Below, in pieces: positions 25,442 through 32,922 of a stretch of DNA of 64,000 nucleotides. The notes below the pieces were generated by a model. The model saw only the letters and a list, made by a program, of their open reading frames with translations, did not search any database and was not told the origin of the DNA. Source of the stretch: Njordibacter sp937773555 (GTDB taxonomy: Bacteria > Pseudomonadota > Gammaproteobacteria > Pseudomonadales > Balneatricaceae); NCBI RefSeq assembly GCF_047730085.1, contig NZ_CP159830.1:1302001-1366000 (forward strand), written 5' to 3'. Within the stretch, counting starts at the first letter, position 1. Each line of letters opens with the position of its first letter. The position numbers and the translations under genes are program-made.

Positions 25442-26509
25442 TTATGCCTCCAGTTTCCAGTTGAGTATTTCACCGGCACCTAAGGGAATGATTAACTTAT
25501 CCCCAAAGCTTAGGCTAGAGGGTATCTGCCAGCTACGTCGAGTTAAGGTTATAGTTTCACTGTTGCGCGCCAAGCCATAAAAGTCTGGGCCATTTAAACT
25601 AGCAAAAGATTCTAGTTTATCCAAGGCATCAAAAGACTCAAAGGCTTGGGCGTAGAGTTCAATAGCTGCTGGGGAAGAGTAACAACCTGCACAACCACAT
25701 GCGCTTTCTTTATCGCCTTGGGCGTGGGGGGCGGAGTCTGTGCCTAAAAAAAACTTCGTGCTGCCACTAGATACTGCTGCTTGCAAAGCCTTTTGGTGGG
25801 TGTTGCGTTTAAGCACTGGTAGACAATATAAGTGAGGCTTTATGCCTCCTGCTAATAAATCGTTGCGGTTGTATAGCAAATGCTGGGGAGTAATTGTTGC
25901 CGCCACCAAGTCGCTTGACTCAGCCACAAACTGAGCTGCGTCACCAGTGGTAATGTGCTCAAACACACACTTTAAGTTAGGGAAACGTTGTAATAATGGT
26001 TCCAAATGTTGATCAATAAAGCTTTTTTCACGATCAAAAATGTCTACATGGGAATGAGTCACCTCCCCATGAATCAGTAATGGCATACCAAGTTCTGAAA
26101 GTTTTTCTATAACAGGATAGATATTTTCAATGTTGGTAACCCCTGCTGCAGAATTAGTTGTGGCACCTGCAGGATAGAGCTTGACTGCTTTAACTATGCC
26201 AGAATTAAAAGCCTGTTGAATCTCTTGCGCGCTAGTATGGTCAGTTAAATATAATGTCATTAACGGTGTTAATGACGTGTTTTGAGCATCCAAACGTGCT
26301 TTGTAAGCGATTGCCATAGCCGTATCAACTATAGGTGGGCTGAGGTTTGGCATAATCATAGCGCGGTTAAATTGTAAGGCAGTGTCAGCTACAGTTCGTG
26401 AAAGTAATGCACCGTCACGCAGGTGCAGGTGCCAATCATCAGGGCGGATCATCGTTAGCGATTGCATAGAAGTTTTTGAGCTCATTTTACAGTTAGTTTG
26501 ATCAAACAT
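25442..26509 (-). CDS. pyrC: Dihydroorotase PyrC
   Basis: PyrC closes carbamoyl-aspartate to dihydroorotate, the third step of pyrimidine synthesis. The zinc-binding DWHLHLRDG lies near residues 26-34. The carbamylated lysine is in VKAVKLYPAG, further metal ligands follow in HGEV and FEHIT, and the catalytic aspartate is in FLGTDSAPH. The frame gives 355 residues from ATG 26509; a second ATG at 26485 gives the more typical length of 347. Neither has a clear ribosome site. It is the first gene of a pyrC-rnt unit and is divergent to argG. Confidence 0.95.
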   Translation of the reverse strand: MFDQTNCKMSSKTSMQSLTMIRPDDWHLHLRDGALLSRTVADTALQFNRAMIMPNLSPPIVDTAMAIAYKARLDAQNTSLTPLMTLYLTDHTSAQEIQQAFNSGIVKAVKLYPAGATTNSAAGVTNIENIYPVIEKLSELGMPLLIHGEVTHSHVDIFDREKSFIDQHLEPLLQRFPNLKCVFEHITTGDAAQFVAESSDLVAATITPQHLLYNRNDLLAGGIKPHLYCLPVLKRNTHQKALQAAVSSGSTKFFLGTDSAPHAQGDKESACGCAGCYSSPAAIELYAQAFESFDALDKLESFASLNGPDFYGLARNSETITLTRRSWQIPSSLSFGDKLIIPLGAGEILNWKLEA

Positions 26510-26574
26510 GTGAGGTCATTTTATCAGGACTAGGGTTAATAAAATACTCAAAATCGAGTAATATTTACTGACAA

Positions 26575-26606
26575 TTGCTGTGCTATTACAAGCTTCCATG
26601 TATAAT
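26575..26606 (+). promoter_or_regulatory. Candidate promoter of argG
   Basis: TATAAT at 26601-26606 lies 48 bases before the argG ATG. A TTGCTG at 26575-26580 is 20 bases away, longer than ideal. I saw no clear ARG box. Confidence 0.35.
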
Positions 26607-26653
26607 TTAGTTGCATGATCGCTCCCTATATATGTTACAGGAATCCCACTGCT

Positions 26654-27874
26654 ATGGCAGACATCAAGAAAGTAGTACTAGCCTATTCTGGTGGCTTAGA
26701 CACGTCGGTTATTGTGAAATGGTTGCAAGAAACCTATCACTGCGAAGTAGTCACATTTACCGCTGACTTAGGTCAGGGCGAAGAAGTTGAGCCTGCTCGA
26801 GCTAAAGCTAAAGCCTTGGGTGTTAAAGAAATATATATTGAGGACTTGCGAGAAGAGTTTGTGCGAGACTTTGTTTTTCCTATGTTTCGAGCTAATGCAG
26901 TATATGAAGGTGAATACCTCTTAGGTACGTCTATCGCCCGTCCATTAATCGCTAAACGGCTGATTGAAATTGCCAACCTAACGGGAGCTGATGCGATCTC
27001 TCACGGTGCTACTGGCAAAGGTAACGATCAAGTACGTTTCGAATTGGGGGCTTATGCTCTTAAGCCAGGTGTAGAGGTTATTGCTCCTTGGCGCGAGTGG
27101 GATTTGAGTTCTCGTGAGAGTTTAATGGATTACTGTGAAAAAAATGATATTCCAGTAGACTTCAAAAATAAGAAAAGCTCACCTTACTCAATGGACGCGA
27201 ATTTATTACACATTTCCTATGAAAGTGGCATGTTAGAAGACCCTTGGCATCCATCTGATGAAGACATGTGGCGTTGGACCGTGTCTCCAGAAGCAGCGCC
27301 TGACGAAGCCACCTACATTGAATTGGATTACCAAAAAGGCGATATTGTTGCCATTAATGGTGAACCTATGAGCCCTGCAACCATTTTAACGGAGCTCAAC
27401 CGTGTTGCAGGCGCAAATGGTATTGGGCGCTTAGATATCGTTGAAAACCGTTATGTTGGCATGAAGGCTCGGGGCTGCTATGAAACGCCAGGTGGCACCG
27501 TAATGCTAAAGGCTCACCGTGCCATCGAATCGATCACTATGGATCGAGAAGCGGCGCATCTTAAAGACGAAATTATGCCAAGGTATGCTAAGTTAGTTTA
27601 TAACGGCTATTGGTGGTCGGAAGAACGTCAAATGCTGCAAGCGCTTATCAATCGTTCTCAAGAATATGTCAACGGTACGGTTAAACTGAAGCTCTACAAG
27701 GGTAACGTGGATGTTGTAGGTCGTAAGTCTGAGGATAGTCTTTTTGATGCCGCAATGGCGACAATGGAGGATGATGCCGGCGCTTATAACCAGCAAGATG
27801 CTGCTGGCTTTATCAAGTTAAATGCATTGCGGATGCGAATTGAAGCTAGCAAAGGCCGTGATTTACTTAAGTGA
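26654..27874 (+). CDS. argG: Argininosuccinate synthase
   Basis: ArgG condenses citrulline and aspartate with ATP, the penultimate step of arginine synthesis. I choose ATG 26654 (MADIKKVVLAYSGGLDTSV), which gives 406 residues, the usual length for the type I enzyme; an upstream ATG at 26615 adds 13 unrelated residues. The pyrophosphatase loop AYSGGLDTS lies at residues 9-17. SHGATGKGNDQVRFE and KARGCYETPGGTVM further on are family hallmarks. The gene stands alone with a strong terminator 19 bases after its stop. Confidence 0.97.
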   Translation: MADIKKVVLAYSGGLDTSVIVKWLQETYHCEVVTFTADLGQGEEVEPARAKAKALGVKEIYIEDLREEFVRDFVFPMFRANAVYEGEYLLGTSIARPLIAKRLIEIANLTGADAISHGATGKGNDQVRFELGAYALKPGVEVIAPWREWDLSSRESLMDYCEKNDIPVDFKNKKSSPYSMDANLLHISYESGMLEDPWHPSDEDMWRWTVSPEAAPDEATYIELDYQKGDIVAINGEPMSPATILTELNRVAGANGIGRLDIVENRYVGMKARGCYETPGGTVMLKAHRAIESITMDREAAHLKDEIMPRYAKLVYNGYWWSEERQMLQALINRSQEYVNGTVKLKLYKGNVDVVGRKSEDSLFDAAMATMEDDAGAYNQQDAAGFIKLNALRMRIEASKGRDLLK

Positions 27875-27892
27875 TGGTTAATAAGAGTTAAA

Positions 27893-27928
27893 CAACAAAA
27901 AGCCAAGATAGTGTTTGGCTTTTTGTTG
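27893..27928 (+). terminator. Intrinsic terminator after argG
   Basis: CAACAAAAAGCCAA (27893-27906) pairs with TTGGCTTTTTGTTG (27915-27928), giving 14-base arms with a five-T run inside the second arm. It ends the argG transcript and, being symmetric, may also work in the other direction. Confidence 0.75.
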
Positions 27929-28034
27929 CTTAAACGTTAATAATCAGAAAGATCCATTATTTCTCCACTATTGGTGCAATCTTTATCCATCTTCCCAGTC
28001 CTTAATAGGTGGGGATGATAACAAGGAGCTACCA

Positions 28035-28235
28035 ATGCAGTGTTTCATTCCGTTTTCCGAGGAAGTTTTAGAGCAGCACCCTGAGCTACTGGCCAGTGGG
28101 TTGGTACCTTTCCGCGAAGAATATTTACACTACACTATGGAATATCTAGTTGTGTCCCCAGATCAAGCAGAGAATTTGGCGACAACGGGCTTCTCACTGA
28201 AAGAAAATGCTCATCAAAAGGTTAAAGCCATATAA
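28035..28235 (+). CDS. Small conserved-looking protein of unknown function (66 aa)
   Basis: ATG 28035 lies seven bases after AAGGAG, a better signal than the longer frame to 27915, which runs through the argG terminator. The 66-residue product begins MQCFIPFSEEVLEQHPEL, is acidic in its middle (SPDQAENLAT), and has no signal peptide, membrane helix or metal motif. It is flanked by terminators on both sides and so forms a single-gene transcript. I do not recognise the family. The strong ribosome site and insulation favour a real gene. Confidence 0.65.
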   Translation: MQCFIPFSEEVLEQHPELLASGLVPFREEYLHYTMEYLVVSPDQAENLATTGFSLKENAHQKVKAI

Positions 28236-28289
28236 AGGTGAACTTTTAACTAAAGCGTTGGTCTCAGTTATACATCTAGTAAAAACCCG

Positions 28290-28343
28290 TGCCCTATACA
28301 GGTTATCGCTTCCCCTTCGGTAGCTTGTATAGGGCATTTTTTT
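28290..28343. terminator. Strong bidirectional terminator between the 66-aa gene and rhlE
   Basis: TGCCCTATACA (28290-28300) pairs with TGTATAGGGCA (28326-28336); an inner arm and a TTCG loop lie between them. Seven Ts follow on the plus strand, and a run of five As precedes the left arm, so it can also end the convergent rhlE transcript. Confidence 0.8.
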
Positions 28344-28391
28344 GAGCTTTTTTTAAGGCTTACTTGATAATATAAGCAACGACTGCACTAT

Positions 28392-29792
28392 CTAGCGAGC
28401 AGGGCGTTTGGTCGGGCCTTTGCTGCGGCCAGCTTTATTTTTATCCCAAGGGCTATTAGAAGATGGCTTGTTGGACGAGTTGTTATCGCTGTTTACTGTT
28501 GGCTTTGGCGCTCTTCTTTGGTTGCTGTTAGCTAGCGGTGACTTAACCTTAGGTTTCCGCTGATTAGGTGCATTTTGAGTGACGTCTTGATTCCGTAACT
28601 TAGGTTTTTTTGGCTTCTTATTGCTTGGTGGGCGAATATCACGGGACTCAGGTACAGCATGGCTTGGTTCATAGCCCTCAATGTATTCACGCTCAATATG
28701 GTTCTGGATTAAGTACTCAATTGCTTCTAAATATTCAATTTCATCAGCACACACAAGAGAAATGGCTTCACCCGTTTGGCTGGCACGGCCAGTTCTGCCA
28801 ATGCGGTGGACATAATCTTCAGCAACGTTGGGTAAGTCATAGTTAACAACCTGAGGCAGTTGCTCAATGTCTAATCCGCGTGCTGCAATATCGGTGGCAA
28901 CCAACACCTTTACCTCACCTGCTTTAAACTGCGCTAGAGCACGTGTGCGAGCACCTTGGCTCTTATTGCCATGGATGGCATCGGCACTGATACCACCACC
29001 TACAAGCCATTTAGCTAGCTTGTTGCAACCGTGTTTGGTGCGGCAAAATACTAACACTTGGGTCCAGTTGTTAGTCACAATAAGCTCTTGAAGAAGCGCG
29101 GGCTTTTGCTTTTTATCGACTGGGCACATCCATTGTTTTACGCTAGCGGCCGTGGTGTTGGCTGGGCTCACACTAATTTCTTCTGGGTTGTTCATCAAGC
29201 CCTTGGCGAGGCTGCGAATTTCATCAGCAAAGGTGGCGGAAAACATTAAATTTTGGCGTTTTTTAGGTAAAAAAGACATAATCTTTTTTAGATCATTAAT
29301 AAAACCCATGTCCAACATACGGTCAGCTTCGTCAAGAATAAGTACTTCTAAGTCATCAAATCTAACTGCTTTTTGGTTGTATAGATCTAGTAAGCGGCCA
29401 GGCGTGGCCACAAGTACGTCTGCGCCACGGCGCAAGCGCATCATCTGGGGGTTAATTTTAACGCCACCAAAAACGACAGCAGATGTTAATGGCAGATCTG
29501 TGCCATAGGTAGACACACTTTCGGCTACCTGAGCGGCTAATTCACGAGTGGGCGTGAGTACCAATGCACGTACTTGGTTTGCTCTGGCGCGCTTGCCAGG
29601 TGCAAGGTTTTGTAATAAGGGCAAAGTAAAGGCTGCAGTTTTGCCTGTACCCGTTTGAGCGGCTGCCATCACGTCTTTACCTGCTAAAATGGCAGGGATA
29701 GCCTTCTCTTGGATTGGGCTTGGAACGTTATAACCTTTGCTCTCTATGGCAGTTAATAGGCGTGGTTCAAGACCAAGTTTGGCAAATGACAT
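28392..29792 (-). CDS. rhlE: DEAD-box RNA helicase RhlE
   Basis: ATP-dependent RNA helicase linked to ribosome maturation and RNA decay. Motifs in order are the Q motif PSPIQEKAIP, AAQTGTGKTAAF (motif I), PTRELAAQV (Ia), VLDEADRMLDMGF (II), FSATF (III), ATDIAARGLDIEQLPQVVNYD (V region, more than one motif) and HRIGRTGR (VI). The last 85 residues are a basic Lys/Pro/Asn/Ser tail (KKPKKPKLRN and similar), typical of RhlE and likely to bind RNA. It is 466 residues, a single gene on the minus strand. Confidence 0.93.
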   Translation of the reverse strand: MSFAKLGLEPRLLTAIESKGYNVPSPIQEKAIPAILAGKDVMAAAQTGTGKTAAFTLPLLQNLAPGKRARANQVRALVLTPTRELAAQVAESVSTYGTDLPLTSAVVFGGVKINPQMMRLRRGADVLVATPGRLLDLYNQKAVRFDDLEVLILDEADRMLDMGFINDLKKIMSFLPKKRQNLMFSATFADEIRSLAKGLMNNPEEISVSPANTTAASVKQWMCPVDKKQKPALLQELIVTNNWTQVLVFCRTKHGCNKLAKWLVGGGISADAIHGNKSQGARTRALAQFKAGEVKVLVATDIAARGLDIEQLPQVVNYDLPNVAEDYVHRIGRTGRASQTGEAISLVCADEIEYLEAIEYLIQNHIEREYIEGYEPSHAVPESRDIRPPSNKKPKKPKLRNQDVTQNAPNQRKPKVKSPLANSNQRRAPKPTVNSDNNSSNKPSSNSPWDKNKAGRSKGPTKRPAR

Positions 29793-29964
29793 GGGGTATC
29801 TCTGTAATAGGCGGTATTAAGGCGCTGGAGCATACAGGTAATAGGGTAAAAACGCCATTTAAAGAGCATTTTTAGCCTGTCTTTTACAATTGGCTAATGG
29901 GCAAGTTAAGCCAATTACGTTACACTTATACCGATAAATTTAATCTATTGAGACACCCTTAAAG

Positions 29965-32922
29965 ATGCCTAGACAACAGTTTTTGATTGAGCCAAAAAAG
30001 CAATTTGTAAACTTTCTTAATAGCCTCCATCAAAGTAACTTTGCAGGTGACATCTCACCTAATCAGGCAGATAGACTGATTGCATCTACAGACAATAGTG
30101 TTTATCAGTTATTGCCACAGGGTGTGCTTTACCCAAAACATGAAGCCGATTTAAAAGCTATTTTGACTCTCGCTGCCCAAAAAGAATTTAATGATATTTA
30201 TTTTTCTCCTCGTGGCGGTGGTACCGGCACTAATGGGCAATCTTTAACTGATGGCCTAGTGATAGACTGTTCTCGACACTTGACCCATATACTCGATATT
30301 GATTTAGCTGCAGGTTGGGTCAAGGTGCAAGGCGGTGTTGTTCGCGACCAGTTAAACGATTACTTGCGTCCTATGGGTGTATTTTTTGCGCCTACACTGT
30401 CAACCAGTAATAGGGCAACACTTGGGGGAATGGCTAATACCGATGCGTGTGGTCAAGGTTCTCGGATTTATGGCCGCACCAGTAACCATGTTCTAGCATT
30501 AAATCTTATTCTGGCAAATGGCCAACAGGTGACTACCCAGGCCCTCTCCATTGAAGCCTTGCGCTTAAAAATTGAATCAGGTGGACAGGAAGCCCAGCTT
30601 TATCGACAAGTGAGTGATCTAGTAATACAAAAGCAGGCAGAGATTAATGCTCGCTTTCCTAAATTGAATCGTTTTATGACAGGCTATAATTTGGCCCACA
30701 TACAAAGTGACGATGCTTTCGATTTAAGTAAGCTGATTTGCGGCTCAGAGGGGACCTTGGCCCTTGTCTCTGAGCTAACTCTTAAGTTAACGCCAATTCC
30801 CCGTGCGAAAGAATTATTAGTGCTGAGTTACCAATCCTTTGACGCAGCGCTGCGCGATGCCAATGTGCTGGTGCAACATAACCCAGACGCTATAGAAACC
30901 ATTGACGACACTATTTTAAATTTAGCCAAACAAGATATCATTTGGTCCCAAGTATCTAATTACTTGGATAAGGGCAGTACCGATCATTTAGCAGCAATCA
31001 ACTTAGTTGAATTTGGTGGTATGGATGCTGTTGAACTTGCAACTAAACTGGATACTATTTGTGAAGAGTTAGTGGAAACAGGAGCTAGCTTTGAACGTAT
31101 TTCCAACCCCCAAGGCATTGCAAGCCTTTGGGAGTTGCGTAAAAAAGGTGTTGGGTTGTTGGGTAATCTTGCAGGTTTAAGACGACCTATTTCTTTTGTA
31201 GAAGATACTGCAGTACCGCCAGAAAACTTAGCTGACTATATCCTTGAGTTTAGACATTTGCTTGATGAAATGGGAGTGACCTATGGTATGTATGGTCACG
31301 TAGACGCTGGCTGCCTGCATGTAAGGCCAGCGCTGAACATGCGTGATCCAGAGGACGCACTTAAACTAAGGGTTATTTCGGATGCAGTACAAGGCTTAGT
31401 TCAAAAATACCAAGGTGTAATGTGGGGTGAGCATGGCAAAGGGTTTAGAAGTGAATACACTGAAGAAACCATAGGCGCAGAGCTTTACCAAGACATGCGT
31501 CGCATAAAAACATGGTTTGACCCCTACGACCAACTTAACCCTGGAAAAATATGCAGACCATTGGGATCAGAAAAATCAACTGTTAAGGTTGATGATCCCA
31601 GAACCAGGGGGTCCCAAGATCGCCAGATGGGTGAACATATCGTTGAACAGTGGCAACCTGTTGTTGCTTGTAATGGCAATGGTGCTTGTTTTAACTATCA
31701 ACCTGAATCGGCTATGTGCCCCTCCTACAAAGCGACTAAAGATCGTGTTCAATCGCCTAAGGGCAGGGCAAGCTTGCTACGGGAATGGTTACGACAAGAG
31801 TCTCAGGGAGGTGCTGACCCCGAGTTAGAACATCAGGTTTATCAATCTATGCAAAGCTGTTTGGCTTGCAAAGCATGCACTACAGCGTGTCCTATTAAAG
31901 TCGATATCCCTACTTATCGAAGTCGTTTTTTGCAACACTATTACAATCGCCATAGAAGGCCTTTGGGTGATTATGCCGTCGGTCTGGTAGAATATTTTGG
32001 ACTCTATACGAGTAAGGCCGCTTGGCTTAGTAATGCACTAACTCAACTGCAGCCGAGTCAGTGGTTAATCAAGAAGGTTTTTGGTCTGGTAAATATGCCT
32101 CAAGTTCATGGGTATAGTATCAACCAATTAGCTCGTATTGATGGTGTTGATATGTGGCATATAGATAAGTTTTCAGGCTTGTCTAAATTAGATAAGCTAC
32201 GTCACCCTGTTATAGTGCAAGACGTATTCAGTAGTTGTTATGATTTACCACAAATGGAAGGGATTTTGTCTTGTCTGGTCAATATGGGATTCTCCCCCCT
32301 TGTTATGCCAATGATGCCTTCGGGTAAGCCCCTTTATGTTAAAGGATTCTTAAAAGCGTTTGATCGACAAGCCAGTAGGGTGCTTAAACAGTTAACCACT
32401 GTCATGGATCAGGGCTTTGAATTAATTGCCGTTGATCCAAGTGTGGGTCTAACCTATCGTGATGAGTATCGGCAAAGGTTTGGTGTCAAAGAAGTTCCCC
32501 AGGTGCTGTTACTCCAAGAGTGGTTAACCAATCATTTACAGGAGTTAAAGGTGCCAAATAGATCGAATAACACGAAGCAAGTGGCCACTTTGCTGGGGCA
32601 CTGCTCAGAAAATGCCTTAGTCACGAATAGCTTAGATTCTTGGCGTAATATTTTTGCGAAATTTTCGGTAGATCTCGCTACACCTGCCGTAGGCTGTTGT
32701 GGAATGGCAGGCACATTTGGTCATGAGGCAAAGCATCAAGTGATATCTGCTAAACTCTACCAAATGAGTTGGCATAAGCCAGCAGAAGAAGCACTAATCA
32801 ACACGGGTACCGTATTGGCAACAGGTTATTCATGTCGCAGTCAAATACATCAAAAAACGGGTGCTAGCCCACAGCATCCGCTCAACTACCTTAATCAATT
32901 ATTTAATCAAGTTGAGGATTAA
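29965..32922 (+). CDS. ydiJ: YdiJ-like FAD-linked oxidase / iron-sulfur protein (D-2-hydroxyglutarate dehydrogenase type)
   Basis: The 985-residue fusion matches YdiJ of Escherichia coli, a D-2-hydroxyglutarate dehydrogenase; family members otherwise oxidise D-lactate or glycolate. The N-terminal FAD domain (about 45-270) has SPRGGGTGTNGQSL and GGMANTDACGQGSRIYG. The FAD-oxidase C domain (about 275-530) carries YGMYGHVDAGCLHVRP with metal-binding histidines. Then come a 4Fe-4S pair beginning ACNGNGACF and CLACKACTTACPIKVDIP (about 631-650), and cysteine-rich CCG-type domains with AVGCCGMAGTFG. Its 3' end overlaps the convergent YdbH-like gene by 20 bases. Recognition of the family is secure; the substrate is inferred. 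Confidence 0.92.
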   Translation: MPRQQFLIEPKKQFVNFLNSLHQSNFAGDISPNQADRLIASTDNSVYQLLPQGVLYPKHEADLKAILTLAAQKEFNDIYFSPRGGGTGTNGQSLTDGLVIDCSRHLTHILDIDLAAGWVKVQGGVVRDQLNDYLRPMGVFFAPTLSTSNRATLGGMANTDACGQGSRIYGRTSNHVLALNLILANGQQVTTQALSIEALRLKIESGGQEAQLYRQVSDLVIQKQAEINARFPKLNRFMTGYNLAHIQSDDAFDLSKLICGSEGTLALVSELTLKLTPIPRAKELLVLSYQSFDAALRDANVLVQHNPDAIETIDDTILNLAKQDIIWSQVSNYLDKGSTDHLAAINLVEFGGMDAVELATKLDTICEELVETGASFERISNPQGIASLWELRKKGVGLLGNLAGLRRPISFVEDTAVPPENLADYILEFRHLLDEMGVTYGMYGHVDAGCLHVRPALNMRDPEDALKLRVISDAVQGLVQKYQGVMWGEHGKGFRSEYTEETIGAELYQDMRRIKTWFDPYDQLNPGKICRPLGSEKSTVKVDDPRTRGSQDRQMGEHIVEQWQPVVACNGNGACFNYQPESAMCPSYKATKDRVQSPKGRASLLREWLRQESQGGADPELEHQVYQSMQSCLACKACTTACPIKVDIPTYRSRFLQHYYNRHRRPLGDYAVGLVEYFGLYTSKAAWLSNALTQLQPSQWLIKKVFGLVNMPQVHGYSINQLARIDGVDMWHIDKFSGLSKLDKLRHPVIVQDVFSSCYDLPQMEGILSCLVNMGFSPLVMPMMPSGKPLYVKGFLKAFDRQASRVLKQLTTVMDQGFELIAVDPSVGLTYRDEYRQRFGVKEVPQVLLLQEWLTNHLQELKVPNRSNNTKQVATLLGHCSENALVTNSLDSWRNIFAKFSVDLATPAVGCCGMAGTFGHEAKHQVISAKLYQMSWHKPAEEALINTGTVLATGYSCRSQIHQKTGASPQHPLNYLNQLFNQVED

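Noticed and set aside
27915..28034. Longer start for the 66-residue protein at ATG 27915
   Set aside because: It would run through the argG terminator and lacks a ribosome site, while ATG 28035 has AAGGAG at a good distance.
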